NCBI RefSeq assembly: GCF_001071995.1
Contig: NZ_JVNU01000032.1
Location: 1 to 64,000 of the forward strand
DNA length: 64,000 nucleotides
Direction: 5' to 3'
From: Streptococcus sp. 263_SSPC
Lineage (GTDB): Bacteria > Bacillota > Bacilli > Lactobacillales > Aerococcaceae
Shown: positions 48,137 to 57,548 of the stretch, piece after piece
Numbering within the stretch: the stretch's first letter is position 1
How the letters are laid out: every line of letters begins with the position of its first letter
Notes under the pieces: generated by a model
Told to the model about the DNA's origin: nothing
What the model saw: the letters and a program-made list of their open reading frames with translations, nothing else
The model's database searches: none
Made by a program: the position numbers and the translations under genes

Positions 48137-49288
48137 ATGTCAACATTTTATGTACCAGCAATTAACTTAATCGGAAGAGGAGTCGTTAAAGAAATTGGAC
48201 CTTACGTAAAAGATCTAGGATATCATAAAGCTCTTTTAGTAACGGATAAATTTATCGAATCAAGTGATATTCTTCCTAAAGTCACAGAACCTTTAAAAGA
48301 AGCAGGTGTAGACTTCGTTATTTACTCTGATGTAGAACCAAACCCAACTTGTAAAAATGTTAACGATGGGGTTGCTGCATTAAAAGAAAACAACTGTGAC
48401 TTCATTATCAGCTTAGGTGGTGGATCACCTCAAGACTGTGCAAGCTGTATTTCAGTAATTGCAACAAACGGTGGAAAACCACAAGACTACGAAGGATTAC
48501 ACAAATCTGCTAAAAAAGGTTTACCAGTTGTTGCTATCAACACAACTGCTGGTACTTCAGCTGAAATTACAATCAACTACGTAATTACAGACGAAGAAAG
48601 AAAAGTTAAAATGGTAATGGTTGATAAAAACAGCCTAGCTTTAATCTCTGTAAACGACCCTGAATTAATGGTATCTAAACCAGCAGCATTAACTGCAGCA
48701 ACAGGTATGGATGCTTTAACTCACGCGGTTGAAGCTTTAGTAACTCCAGGTGCTTACGGCGTTACTAAGAAATTATCAATTGGTGCAATCGAACTCATTA
48801 AAGAATACTTACCACGTGCTGTTAAAGACGGCCATGATATCGAAGCTCGTGAAGGTATGGTGAACGCAATCTTCTTAGGCGGTATGTCATTCAACAACGC
48901 TGGACTAGGATATGTTCACTCAATGGCTCACCAATTAGGTGCTGTTTACAAACTTCCACACGGTGTATGCTGTGCTATGTTATTACCAGTAATCGAACGC
49001 GAAAATGCAAAACGTGTTCCAGCTGCATTCCGTGATGTTGCAAAAGCTTTAGGTTTACAAACTGAAGGTAAATCTGATGAAGAATGTGCAGCATACGCAA
49101 TCAAAGAAATCGAAACTCTTTCTGAAACAGTAGGTATTCCTAAGAAATTAACTGAATTAGGAATTGAAGAAAAAGACTTCGACTTCGAATATCTATCTAA
49201 GAATGCGTTAATCGATGCTTGTGCACCAGGTAACCCATTCATGCCAACATTAGAAGAAACAATTGCTTTCTACAAAGAATTGTTCTAA
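48137..49288 (+). CDS. Iron-containing alcohol dehydrogenase (group III)
   Basis: 383 residues, the standard length. The NAD site GGGSPQDCA (about 96-104) and the metal-site segments GMDALTHAVEA (about 193-203) and SMAHQLGAVYKLPHGV (about 261-277) carry the expected Asp and three His. It interconverts aldehydes or ketones and alcohols, probably in fermentation. It is highly expressed by codon use and the AGGAGAG ribosome-binding site. Single-gene unit with a long terminator. Confidence 0.93.
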   Translation: MSTFYVPAINLIGRGVVKEIGPYVKDLGYHKALLVTDKFIESSDILPKVTEPLKEAGVDFVIYSDVEPNPTCKNVNDGVAALKENNCDFIISLGGGSPQDCASCISVIATNGGKPQDYEGLHKSAKKGLPVVAINTTAGTSAEITINYVITDEERKVKMVMVDKNSLALISVNDPELMVSKPAALTAATGMDALTHAVEALVTPGAYGVTKKLSIGAIELIKEYLPRAVKDGHDIEAREGMVNAIFLGGMSFNNAGLGYVHSMAHQLGAVYKLPHGVCCAMLLPVIERENAKRVPAAFRDVAKALGLQTEGKSDEECAAYAIKEIETLSETVGIPKKLTELGIEEKDFDFEYLSKNALIDACAPGNPFMPTLEETIAFYKELF

Positions 49289-49319
49289 TCGGTAAAACAA
49301 AAATATTCGTATAGCTTTT

Positions 49320-49372
49320 AAACGTGGAGTATTGTCACCCCCAGTGAAACGTCAATGCTCCACGTTTTATTT
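49320..49372 (+). terminator. Terminator after the alcohol dehydrogenase
   Basis: AAACGTGGAGTATTG (49320-49334) pairs with CAATGCTCCACGTTT (49353-49367), then T-rich sequence. Confidence 0.85.
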
Positions 49373-49385
49373 TCACGGAAATTTA

Positions 49386-49399
49386 TGAAAACGCATTAA
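49386..49399 (+). promoter_or_regulatory. Weak cre-like site before the PTS IIA gene
   Basis: TGAAAACGCATTAA matches the left half of the CcpA cre consensus well and the right half poorly. It lies about 65 bases before the start of the IIA gene. Confidence 0.35.
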
Positions 49400-49465
49400 T
49401 TTGTGCTTGCTATTTAATGAAACCTGGTCTAGTATTAAGATATTAAGTATTTAGGAGGAAATGGA

Positions 49466-49912
49466 ATGATAGGGTTAATTCTTACTGGGCATGGACAATT
49501 TGCTGTTGGAGTGGGACAAGCGTTAGAGATGATCGCTGGAAAACAAGCGGCATATCGCGTGGTTCCATTTTTAGAAAGTGATCCAATGGATGCTCTTGAA
49601 AATAATTTAAGAAATGCAATGGCTGAATTGCAAGAAGAAACAGAAGGGATCGTTGTATTTGCGGACCTTTTAGGAGGAAGTCCATTCAAGGCTGCTATGT
49701 TAGCTTCTGTTGATTTTGAAAATGTGGAAGTTGTTGTGGGAACAAACTTACCAATGCTGATTGAAATTGCAATGTTACGTGAATTTGCTGCAAGTGCGCA
49801 AGACGTGGTAACACAAAGCCTATTAGCTGGTAAAGAAGCCATCCAACAAGTAAGCTTACCAACGATTCAACATAATGACATTGATGAATTTGATGACGAG
49901 GATGGGATTTAA
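49466..49912 (+). CDS. PTS mannose-family EIIA component
   Basis: 148 residues with phosphorylated His9 (LILTGHGQFAVG) and the FADLLGGSPFKAA segment (about 65-77) of EIIA-Man. It passes phosphate from HPr to the EIIB encoded 1 kb downstream. Here IIA is a separate gene, together with a YajC-like gene and a membrane protein gene. The sugar is not set by the sequence. One-base overlap with the next ATG. Confidence 0.92.
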   Translation: MIGLILTGHGQFAVGVGQALEMIAGKQAAYRVVPFLESDPMDALENNLRNAMAELQEETEGIVVFADLLGGSPFKAAMLASVDFENVEVVVGTNLPMLIEIAMLREFAASAQDVVTQSLLAGKEAIQQVSLPTIQHNDIDEFDDEDGI

Positions 49913-50187
49913 TGACTGCCAATATTATTTTAGTGAGTTCCCTTACGTTCATCGTATTCGTTGTTGTAATTTTAGGGATTTATTATATCTTTTCAAGAAA
50001 AAACATGAAACGTCAACAGCAATATTTTGAGAAATTACATGAAGCATTACAAGCTGGAAAACGTGTTGTCTGTGCGAATGGATTATATGGTACTGTAAAG
50101 AAAGTTGACGAAGAAAAAGTGGATGTTGAGATTGCAAAAGGCGTCGTGATTACGGTATCTCGTTTTGCAATTTCTGAAGTCTTATAA
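49912..50187 (+). CDS. YajC-family protein in the PTS operon
   Basis: 91 residues: one membrane helix (about 5-27) and a YajC-type soluble part with ALQAGKRVVCANGLYGTVKKV. YajC joins SecDF at the translocon, but paralogues are often found in mannose-type PTS operons without sec genes, as here. Its role there is unclear. One-base overlap with EIIA indicates coupling. Confidence 0.85.
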   Translation: MTANIILVSSLTFIVFVVVILGIYYIFSRKNMKRQQQYFEKLHEALQAGKRVVCANGLYGTVKKVDEEKVDVEIAKGVVITVSRFAISEVL

Positions 50188-50198
50188 GCGGTGACTGT

Positions 50199-50684
50199 AT
50201 GCAATCGATTTTTGGAGAGTTTTATACAGGAGCTGACGGTAAGGATTATTTCTATCTGCCATTCTTAAAGACGGTTTATCATATTCCGACAGATGACTTA
50301 GTGACTTTTAATGCCTTTAGACATCGCTTTGTGATTGCATTTGCGCTAGGAGCTATTTTCTATAGTTTCTTTCCAGCAGACGTGTTGCTGTGCGTATTTG
50401 TAGGAGCGTTATTCTACGCGCTTGCGACAGTGGCATATGTGAAGAGTATTTTGCCAAAGTACGTGGTGGAAAAGGGAGTTCAAGAAGGAGACTTGAACCG
50501 AGCAAAGCAAAATGAACAGCAAGGATTCCTTGCTAAAACATTACTCGTTAGTTTAGCAGGAGTTCTGATTATCGCTGGAAGTTTCTTTGTCTCAGGTGAG
50601 TTGGTGAACCGAATGATTATTATCGCATTCGGCGTGATTGTCACTATCAGTGGGACTAGTTCTATTATCGGAAAATCAAAATAA
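50199..50684 (+). CDS. Membrane protein of the PTS IIA operon, 161 aa
   Basis: A soluble start of about 45 residues (FYTGADGKDYFYLPFLKTVY) followed by four membrane helices in two pairs (about 46-62, 66-82, 110-130 and 136-152). No family recognised. It starts 11 bases after the YajC-like gene with GGTGACTG as a weak ribosome-binding site, and a terminator follows. Confidence 0.7.
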   Translation: MQSIFGEFYTGADGKDYFYLPFLKTVYHIPTDDLVTFNAFRHRFVIAFALGAIFYSFFPADVLLCVFVGALFYALATVAYVKSILPKYVVEKGVQEGDLNRAKQNEQQGFLAKTLLVSLAGVLIIAGSFFVSGELVNRMIIIAFGVIVTISGTSSIIGKSK

Positions 50685-50693
50685 AATGAAATG

Positions 50694-50722
50694 GAAGCTT
50701 AAATTCTAAGCTTCTTTTTTTA
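50694..50722 (+). terminator. Terminator after the PTS IIA operon
   Basis: GAAGCTTA/TAAGCTTC stem with a seven-T run. It cuts IIA from the IIBCD genes. Confidence 0.8.
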
Positions 50723-50904
50723 TGGAAAAAATTTAGAGGGGGGCTTTGTTAATTGTGAAGAAATTCAAATTTATTTGTAGAGATTAGTGAGAGTTGTCTG
50801 ACATCAAAATGGTTGAAAAAGCATTTATATATAATGTTTTACAAATTAGCAATACAAAAATGTGATAAAAACTCAAAAATGAAGAATTTATTAAAAAAGT
50901 TTTA

Positions 50905-50942
50905 CTAAAACGCTTCCAAAAGATCGAGGGATTATGTATAAT
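50905..50942 (+). promoter_or_regulatory. Promoter of the PTS IIBCD operon with a cre site
   Basis: CTAAAACGCTTCCA at 50905-50918 matches the CcpA cre consensus at 12 of 14 positions and overlaps the -35 region of a promoter with TATAAT at 50937-50942. Catabolite repression by CcpA is the likely control (inference). Confidence 0.6.
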
Positions 50943-50974
50943 GAATTTAGCTTTTTATGAAAGGAGAGCTAGTA

Positions 50975-51451
50975 ATGCCAAATATTTTATTAACACGAAT
51001 TGACAATCGTATGATTCACGGTCAAGTTGCAACTCAATGGTCATCTTACTTAGGGGCCAACCTACTGCTTGTTGCTAACGACAAAGTAGCTGCGGATTCG
51101 ATGCGTCAAGGGTTAATGGATATGGCTGCTCCAACTGGTGCGCAAACGCGTTATTTCACTATTGAAAAAACGATTAATGTCATTGGTAAAGCAGCAGAAC
51201 GTCAGTTGATTTTCATTATCTGTGAAAATCCTCAAGACGTAGTGAAATTAGTAGAGGGAGGAGTGCCAATCAAGAAGGTTAACATTGGGAACATGCACAT
51301 GGCGGAAGGAAAACGTCAAGTTGCAGGTGTTGTTGCGGTTGATGATGCAGATGTTGCTGCATTTAGAAGACTGCAGGAGTTAGGTGTCGAACTTGAAATT
51401 CAGAAAGTACCAACTGAAGGAAAAGAAGACGTTTCGAAATTATTCCAATAA
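50975..51451 (+). CDS. PTS mannose-family EIIB component
   Basis: 158 residues starting PNILLTRIDNRMIHGQVATQW with the phosphorylated His15, standard for EIIB-Man/Sor. It passes the phosphate to the incoming sugar at the IIC-IID pore. ATG 50975 with GGAGAG upstream; the earlier in-frame start at 50957 lies within the leader. First gene of IIBCD. Confidence 0.93.
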   Translation: MPNILLTRIDNRMIHGQVATQWSSYLGANLLLVANDKVAADSMRQGLMDMAAPTGAQTRYFTIEKTINVIGKAAERQLIFIICENPQDVVKLVEGGVPIKKVNIGNMHMAEGKRQVAGVVAVDDADVAAFRRLQELGVELEIQKVPTEGKEDVSKLFQ

Positions 51452-51479
51452 TTTTTATTTATAAAAGGGGTCAATGAAT

Positions 51480-52286
51480 ATGCAAGCAAGTTTTATTCAA
51501 ATCTTATTAGTATTCCTTGTAACTTTTGTTGCTGCGATTGACCAATTCAGCTTTTTAGAATCACTATACCAACCTATCGTAATGGGTCCAGTGATCGGAG
51601 CTATTTTGGGCGACGTACAAACAGGGTTAGTTGTTGGGGGTACTTACCAATTAATGACAATCGGTAACATGCCAGTCGGTGGGGCACAACCACCTAATGC
51701 CGTAATCGGAGGAATTATGGCGACAGTATTAGCTATCAGCCTTAAATTAGAACCAGCTGCTGCAGTAGGTGCTGCTGTTCCATTTGCGCTTTTAGGTCAA
51801 TATGGCGTTACTTTAATCTTTGCTTTAATGTCACCAATGATGGCTGTGGCTGATAAGTATGCACAAGATGCAAATCCAAAAGGAATTGCTCGTTTGAACT
51901 ACTTAGCAATGGCTGCTTTAGGAGCTATCTTTGGTCTTGTAGTTGTATTATTCTTCATCGGTGGACAAGCTATCGGGGATACTTTAACAAAATCTATTCC
52001 TGAATGGTTCATGGGAGGATTAGGTGCTGCCGGTGGTATGATGCGCTTCGTAGGGTTCGCAATCTTACTAAAAGTAATGGTTTCTAAAGAACTATGGGGC
52101 TTCTACTTCTTAGGTTTTGCTTTAGCAAACATTGTTTCTGCAAGTGAAAGCTTAGCTGGATCTGCATTAGTATTATTAGCGTTCATTGGTTTTGCAATTG
52201 CATACTGGGATTTCCAAATCCAAACAAAATTCAAAACAGCGGGTGCTAGCATTGTGAACGATGGAGGTGAAGAAGATGGCATATAA
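51480..52286 (+). CDS. PTS mannose-family EIIC component
   Basis: 268 residues with about six membrane helices and the family motif GGTYQLMTIGNMPVGGAQPPN (described by GNMPVGGAQPPN) around residues 64-75. It forms the sugar pore with IID. AAGGGG at 51465-51470 is nine bases from ATG 51480 and three from ATG 51474, so I choose the former. It overlaps IID by 11 bases. Confidence 0.92.
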   Translation: MQASFIQILLVFLVTFVAAIDQFSFLESLYQPIVMGPVIGAILGDVQTGLVVGGTYQLMTIGNMPVGGAQPPNAVIGGIMATVLAISLKLEPAAAVGAAVPFALLGQYGVTLIFALMSPMMAVADKYAQDANPKGIARLNYLAMAALGAIFGLVVVLFFIGGQAIGDTLTKSIPEWFMGGLGAAGGMMRFVGFAILLKVMVSKELWGFYFLGFALANIVSASESLAGSALVLLAFIGFAIAYWDFQIQTKFKTAGASIVNDGGEEDGI

Positions 52287-53121
52287 TATTCCAGATTCTT
52301 ATAAAAACCAAACGCCTGCTCCACGCTTAGATAAAGCAACGTTAAACAAAATGGCATGGCGTTCAATTTTCTTACAATCTTCTTTCAACTATGAACGTAT
52401 GCAAGCAGGTGGCTGGTTATACGGTATTTTACCAGGGTTGGAAAAAATCCATACAGACAAAGATGACTTAGCTGCATCTATGTCTCATAACTTAGAGTTC
52501 TTCAATACTCACCCATTCTTAGTAACATTCGTAATGGGGATTGTATTATCTCTTGAACAAAACAAAGCAGATATTCCAACAATCCGTGCGGTACGTGTTG
52601 CTGCAATGGGACCATTGGGGGGTATCGGTGACGCTTTATTCTGGTTTACATTAGTTCCAATCGTAGCCGGTATTTCTTCAGACTTTGCGTTAAAAGGAAG
52701 CATCGCTGGACCATTACTATTCTTAGCGGTATTTAATATCTTCCAATTTGCAATTCGTTACTGGTTAATGCACTGGTCTTACAACTTAGGGACAGATGCA
52801 ATCGGTATCTTTACTGCAAATGCCAAAGAATTCACTCGTGCTGCTTCAATCCTAGGGGTATTCGTTGTTGGGGCTTTAACTAGCCTTTACGGTGGCACTA
52901 AATTAGGAATTCAAATCGCAAATGGTGAAAAACCAATTGTTATCCAAGCAATCTTAGATGGTGTATTACCAAAATTAATTCCATTAGGAATTACTTTAGG
53001 ACTTTACTACTTATTAGCGCGTAAAAAATGGACGCCATTACGTTGTATCGTTCTTCTATTAGTTGCCGGAATCGGTCTTGCATTCTTAGGAAACTTACTA
53101 GGAGTTAAATTCTGGGGTTAG
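52276..53121 (+). CDS. PTS mannose-family EIID component
   Basis: 281 residues: an N-terminal amphipathic part (MAWRSIFLQSSFNYERMQAGGW) and C-terminal membrane helices, with the AMGPLGGIGDALFW motif (about 111-124). ATG 52276 follows GGAGGTG; the ATG at 52261 is within that site. Closed by a terminator. Together with IIC it makes the membrane complex, which is also a known bacteriocin receptor in lactic acid bacteria. Confidence 0.93.
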   Translation: MAYNIPDSYKNQTPAPRLDKATLNKMAWRSIFLQSSFNYERMQAGGWLYGILPGLEKIHTDKDDLAASMSHNLEFFNTHPFLVTFVMGIVLSLEQNKADIPTIRAVRVAAMGPLGGIGDALFWFTLVPIVAGISSDFALKGSIAGPLLFLAVFNIFQFAIRYWLMHWSYNLGTDAIGIFTANAKEFTRAASILGVFVVGALTSLYGGTKLGIQIANGEKPIVIQAILDGVLPKLIPLGITLGLYYLLARKKWTPLRCIVLLLVAGIGLAFLGNLLGVKFWG

Positions 53122-53136
53122 TCCCTGAACAATAAA

Positions 53137-53170
53137 AATAAGCTAGGCATCATGCCTAGCTTATTTTTTG
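53137..53170. terminator. Bidirectional terminator between IID and bioY
   Basis: AATAAGCTAGGCAT pairs with ATGCCTAGCTTATT; T and A runs on both sides of this convergent junction. Confidence 0.9.
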
Positions 53171-53177
53171 TTGTTTC

Positions 53178-53705
53178 TTAAAAGTGTTTTTTCGTAATAG
53201 CTTTAATACGATCTGCAAGGAATACCGCAACGACTAATTTTCCTAAGTCAGGAAGAATGAATGGATATAAACCGAAACCAAGAATTTGTTGAAGGCTTAG
53301 TTCTTGCATCTTAATGCTTAAGAGTACGAAAGTCATATATGGAATTCCGATGAGGTAGAAGATGACTTCACCCACAAGAGCAGCAATCACCCAACCGAAG
53401 ATATTGTTGATGCGGTTTCCGATAAATGAAATCACAGGTGCTGCAACCATAAATCCAATAACAAAACCAAATGATGGAGAAATAAATAATGCAGTTCCTC
53501 CCCCTAATAAGAAAAGTAATAGGAAGTGAATAAATTGAGCAGCAAAAGCGCCAACTGGTGGCAATAGTAATGATGCCAAAATAACTGTGGCTGTTTGTGC
53601 TGAGAATGGTACTGGACCAATCGGAATTTTTAAGTAGCTAGATACATAGCAGAGTGCTCCTAAAAGTGCTGCGAGCACAATGGTTTTAATCGATAATTTT
53701 TTCAT
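53178..53705 (-). CDS. bioY: Biotin transporter substrate-binding subunit BioY
   Basis: A 175-residue S component of an ECF transporter with five to six membrane helices and family motifs LKIPIGPVPFSAQT (about residues 25-38) and FVIGFMVAAPVISF. It captures biotin and uses the shared EcfA-A'-T module encoded elsewhere. It is 19 bases downstream of birA on the same strand, so uptake and ligation of biotin share a transcript. Confidence 0.93.
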   Translation of the reverse strand: MKKLSIKTIVLAALLGALCYVSSYLKIPIGPVPFSAQTATVILASLLLPPVGAFAAQFIHFLLLFLLGGGTALFISPSFGFVIGFMVAAPVISFIGNRINNIFGWVIAALVGEVIFYLIGIPYMTFVLLSIKMQELSLQQILGFGLYPFILPDLGKLVVAVFLADRIKAITKKHF

Positions 53706-53724
53706 GAGGTTAACTCCTAATCTT

Positions 53725-54717
53725 TTAGTTTTCTGGACGAATACTTACTTCGCCGTATGATAATGAATGAATGGTTCCGTCATCCGTTTGGACGATGAGG
53801 TGACCGTTATTGTCTACGCTTTTGGCAGTGGCAGGATATGTTTTCATACCGCTAATGACATTGATTTTCTTGCCGACAATGATGGAATGATCTTTGTATT
53901 CTTGCATGAAGTCTCGCTTACCGGCATTGATGTCTTCGTAACATTGATTCCATTCTTTTAGGAAACGGGCAACGAATTCATTGCGGCTAAAACCATCTGG
54001 AATCTCTTGTGGAGAAAAGAGGGAACCGATAATCGGTTTTAAATCCTCTGGAATAATAGCGCCATCGATATGCAAGTTAATTCCCATTCCGACAATCAGT
54101 GCATCGACTTTTTGGGCTTCAATATTCGTCACGGCTTCTGTTAAGATGCCGGCAATTTTTTTGTCGTGATAGTAGAGGTCGTTCACCCATTTAATCCCAA
54201 TTTTTTCATGGATAAAGGATTCCACCGCTCGTGTTGCGGCAACTGCAGTAGCACAAGTGATTAGCGAAATGCTGTCCAAATCACCTTCTGGGAAAATGCA
54301 GATACTCATATAAAGTCCAGATTTTGGTGGAGAGAGGAATGTTCTTCCTAGTCGACCACGACCTGCCGTTTGCTCTTCTGCAATAAAGAAGGTTGGGACT
54401 CTCGAGCCTGATGCCCCATATGTTTTAGCCAAATCATTGGTTGAAGTAGTTGTTTCAAAAACTTGAATATCCCAATCTTGAAGAGCCTCTCCCAAATGAG
54501 TGCGAATGCCTTCAAGGGTTAACAAATCCGTCTGTCTGGATAATTGATACCCAACTTTTGTACTTGAGGTGATTTCGTATCCATCTTTTTTTAATTGCTG
54601 GATGGCTTTCCACACAGCAGTACGAGAAAGATTCAGTTGTTCTGCGATATCTTGTCCTGAAAGAGGTTTGTCCACGGTACTATATAAAAGACGTAAAACG
54701 TCCTGTTTAGTGCTCAT
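53725..54717 (-). CDS. birA: Bifunctional biotin ligase/repressor BirA
   Basis: 330 residues: an N-terminal winged helix (GQDIAEQLNLSRTAVWKAIQ, about residues 20-39), the ligase core with biotinyl-AMP loop AGRGRLGR (about 126-133) and KWVNDLYY, and an SH3-like C-terminus. It attaches biotin to carboxylase subunits and, with the HTH, represses biotin genes. A perfect palindrome upstream of its promoter is the likely operator, so it would regulate itself and bioY. Confidence 0.95.
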   Translation of the reverse strand: MSTKQDVLRLLYSTVDKPLSGQDIAEQLNLSRTAVWKAIQQLKKDGYEITSSTKVGYQLSRQTDLLTLEGIRTHLGEALQDWDIQVFETTTSTNDLAKTYGASGSRVPTFFIAEEQTAGRGRLGRTFLSPPKSGLYMSICIFPEGDLDSISLITCATAVAATRAVESFIHEKIGIKWVNDLYYHDKKIAGILTEAVTNIEAQKVDALIVGMGINLHIDGAIIPEDLKPIIGSLFSPQEIPDGFSRNEFVARFLKEWNQCYEDINAGKRDFMQEYKDHSIIVGKKINVISGMKTYPATAKSVDNNGHLIVQTDDGTIHSLSYGEVSIRPEN

Positions 54718-54750
54718 AATATCCTCCTTTCATCAGTATTCATGTTTTTA

Positions 54751-54804
54751 AGTGTAACAGATTCGAAACGATTGTCAACTGTAAATATTGTTAAGGTTAA
54801 CAAT
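54751..54804 (-). promoter_or_regulatory. birA-bioY promoter and candidate BirA operator
   Basis: On the - strand TTGACA (54778-54773) and TACACT (54756-54751) form a promoter with a 16-base spacer. Directly upstream, ATTGTTAAGGTTAACAAT (54787-54804) is a palindrome with a two-base centre. Its GTTAAC halves recall known Firmicute BirA sites, although those usually have a longer gap. Confidence 0.55.
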
Positions 54805-54845
54805 AAGTGCAAACGATTAAAAGATAGCGGATTCTTGTGTGAACA

Positions 54846-54854
54846 TGGTATAAT
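54846..54854 (+). promoter_or_regulatory. Extended -10 promoter of murA
   Basis: TGGTATAAT (TGn-TATAAT), about 30 bases before the murA ATG. It diverges from the birA promoter. Confidence 0.6.
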
Positions 54855-54886
54855 AATTGAGAACATTTAGTGAAAGGAATTTCAGT

Positions 54887-56146
54887 ATGAAAAAATTAGT
54901 CATTAACGGCGGTAAACCACTTAAAGGCGAAGTAACCATTAGTGGAGCTAAAAACAGTACAGTAGCTTTAATTCCGGCTGCTATTATCGCAAATGAACCA
55001 GTTGTATTAGAAGGTGTCCCTGAGATTCAGGACGTAGATGCTTTAATTGAAATTTTAAATGATTTTAACGTAAAAACAGAATTCGTTGATGGAACGTTAA
55101 CCATCGACCCAAGAGAGATGAAATCAATCCCGATGCCAAAAGGGAAAATTCAAAGCATGCGTGCTTCGTATTACTTTATGGGAGCAACTCTTGCTAAATT
55201 CGGTGAAGGGGTTGTTGGACTTCCAGGTGGCTGCTTCTTAGGCCCTCGTCCAATTGACCAACATTTAAAAGGTTTCAAAGCGCTTGGTGCTGATGTGAAA
55301 GATCATGATGGTGCTATCTACTTATCTACGGACGAAGAAGGCTTAGTTGGTACGAAAATTTATATGGACGTTGTGTCTGTAGGTGCGACAATCAATGTAT
55401 TACTAGCATCTGTTCGTGCAAAAGGAAAAACGATTATCGAAAATGCTGCGCGTGAACCAGAAATTATTGATGTAGTGACTTTATTAAATAAAATGGGAGC
55501 TAATATTAAAGGTGCTGGAACAAGCGTAATCCGTGTGGAAGGTGTTGACCAATTACATGGATGTACGCATACGATTATTCCGGACCGTATTGAAGCAGGA
55601 ACGTATTTATCAATTGCAGCAGCGGTTGGTGAAGGTATTCGTGTGAAAAACGTGATCTTCGAACACTTAGAAAGTCTCATTGCGAAGATGAACGAAATGG
55701 GCGTAAAGATGGAAGTTGGCGAAGACGATATTTATGTTTTCCCGACAAATGAGTTAAAAGCTGTGAACATCAAAACAATGCCTTATCCAGGTTTTGCAAC
55801 AGACTTGCAACAAACCATTACACCGCTCTTTAGTAAAGCAACAGGAACAGCCATGGTTGTCGATACAATTTATCCAAAACGTGTTGGTCACGTAGCAGAA
55901 TTGAATCGTATGGGCGCTCGTGGAAAAGTCATTGAAGACATCATTACATTTGAAGGGCCGACACTATTAGTCGGTGCCGAAGTTGCAGCCAGCGATCTAC
56001 GTGCGGGGGCTGGACTTGTGGTAGCTGGTTTAATGGCTGAAGGAACAACGAAGATTTCAAATATCGGACATATCCTACGTGGTTATTCAAATATCGTTGA
56101 AAAACTACAAGCATTAGGTGCCGATATTACGATGATTGAAGAGTAA
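54887..56146 (+). CDS. murA: UDP-N-acetylglucosamine 1-carboxyvinyltransferase
   Basis: The 419-residue enzyme catalyses the first committed step of peptidoglycan synthesis. The PEP-binding, fosfomycin-target Cys115 lies in [15 protein letters not shown]-terminal [16 protein letters not shown] and the [10 protein letters not shown] segment are as in the family. Gram-positive bacteria often have two MurA copies; this one next to rho resembles MurZ/MurA2 placement in Bacillus. ATG 54887 with AAAGGA upstream. Confidence 0.95.
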   Translation: MKKLVINGGKPLKGEVTISGAKNSTVALIPAAIIANEPVVLEGVPEIQDVDALIEILNDFNVKTEFVDGTLTIDPREMKSIPMPKGKIQSMRASYYFMGATLAKFGEGVVGLPGGCFLGPRPIDQHLKGFKALGADVKDHDGAIYLSTDEEGLVGTKIYMDVVSVGATINVLLASVRAKGKTIIENAAREPEIIDVVTLLNKMGANIKGAGTSVIRVEGVDQLHGCTHTIIPDRIEAGTYLSIAAAVGEGIRVKNVIFEHLESLIAKMNEMGVKMEVGEDDIYVFPTNELKAVNIKTMPYPGFATDLQQTITPLFSKATGTAMVVDTIYPKRVGHVAELNRMGARGKVIEDIITFEGPTLLVGAEVAASDLRAGAGLVVAGLMAEGTTKISNIGHILRGYSNIVEKLQALGADITMIEE

Positions 56147-56157
56147 GAAGGGGCATT

Positions 56158-57426
56158 ATGTCAGAACAAGTGGAAACTGTAACGCTACAAAGCTTACAAG
56201 AAAAAACTTTAAAAGAGATGTACGGCTTTGCCAAACATTATAAGATTCCTTATTACGGTCAAATGAATAAAAAGGAATTGGCGCTTGCGATTCTTCGTGC
56301 TCAAGAAGAAGCGACTGGATTTTTCCAAGTGGAAGGTGTCTTAGACATTAACCGCGCAGAAGGGTTCGGATTCCTTAGACCGATTAACTATTCAAGCAGT
56401 CAGGAAGATATTTATATTTCTTCTTCGCAAATTCGCCGTTTCGATCTTCGAAATGGAGACCTTGTGAGTGGGACAGCACGTCCTCCACGTCCAGGTGAGA
56501 AGTTTAATGGATTGATGCAAGTTGGAGTTGTGAATGGCAAGGATCCTGAAGAAGCTAAAGAACGGGACCATTTTCCAGGACTTACACCATTGTATCCTGA
56601 AAAGCAAATGGTGCTAGAAACCACACGTGGTCGTATCGCTTCTCGTATGTTGGATTTAATTTGTCCGATTGGTTTTGGGCAGCGTGGACTTATTGTAGCT
56701 CCGCCAAAAGCAGGAAAGACAAGCTTGCTAAAAGAAATCGCTAATGGAATTACAACGAATTATCCAGAAGCCGAATTGATTATTTTACTCATTGATGAAC
56801 GACCTGAAGAGGTAACGGACATCGAGAGAACGGTAGATGCGGAAGTGGTGTATTCAACTTTCGATCAGCTTCCAGAAAACCACATTAAGATTAGTGAATT
56901 AGTGCTGGAACGTGCGCTACGTCTTGTAGAAGATGGACGTGACGTGATTATCTTGATGGATAGTCTCACGCGTCTTGCCCGTGCGTATAACTTAACGATT
57001 CCACCTTCAGGAAGAACATTGAGTGGTGGGATTGACCCTGCTGCCTTGTATCGTCCAAAGAAATTTTTTGGGTCTGCCAGAAATATTGAAGAGGGCGGAA
57101 GCTTAACGATTCTTGCCACAGCGTTAGTGGAAACAGGTAGCCGCATGGATGATGTGATTTATGAAGAGTTCAAAGGAACGGGAAATTCAGAAATCCATCT
57201 TTCAAGAGAACTTGCTGAAAGACGAGTATTTCCTGCGATTGATGTAAAACGTTCAGGTACTCGTAAAGAGGACATGCTCCTTTCACAAGAAACGCTGGAA
57301 GCCATTTGGAAAGTGCGTCATGCTATTAAAGGAGACGGGCTTGAAACGAGTGAGCAACTTGTGAAGCAATTAAGAGAAACGAAATCGAATGCTGATTTCA
57401 TTCGTCGACTTAGTTTATTAGATTAG
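56158..57426 (+). CDS. rho: Transcription termination factor Rho
   Basis: 422 residues: an N-terminal Rho-N helix domain (LQEKTLKEMYGFAKHYKIPY), cold-shock-like RNA-binding part (GFLRPINYSSSQEDIYIS, about 66-83), Walker A APPKAGKTS (about 181-189), Walker B VIILMDSLTR, and the Q/R-loop region SGGIDPAALYRPKKFFG. A hexameric helicase that ends transcription. Its presence excludes Streptococcus as host, since that genus lacks Rho. It starts 11 bases after murA. Confidence 0.95.
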   Translation: MSEQVETVTLQSLQEKTLKEMYGFAKHYKIPYYGQMNKKELALAILRAQEEATGFFQVEGVLDINRAEGFGFLRPINYSSSQEDIYISSSQIRRFDLRNGDLVSGTARPPRPGEKFNGLMQVGVVNGKDPEEAKERDHFPGLTPLYPEKQMVLETTRGRIASRMLDLICPIGFGQRGLIVAPPKAGKTSLLKEIANGITTNYPEAELIILLIDERPEEVTDIERTVDAEVVYSTFDQLPENHIKISELVLERALRLVEDGRDVIILMDSLTRLARAYNLTIPPSGRTLSGGIDPAALYRPKKFFGSARNIEEGGSLTILATALVETGSRMDDVIYEEFKGTGNSEIHLSRELAERRVFPAIDVKRSGTRKEDMLLSQETLEAIWKVRHAIKGDGLETSEQLVKQLRETKSNADFIRRLSLLD

Positions 57427-57431
57427 AACTT

Positions 57432-57463
57432 AAATCCCTAAGAGTTTTCTTAGGGATTTTTAC
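57432..57463 (+). terminator. Terminator after rho
   Basis: AAATCCCTAAG/CTTAGGGATTT stem, then T-rich. Confidence 0.85.
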
Positions 57464-57548
57464 TTTTTGCAAAAGGTTGTAGGGAAGATGAAAGGAGATT
57501 TCAAATAGATTGCTCCTTGTGGTAAAATGGAAAAAGGAGTGATTTTAC

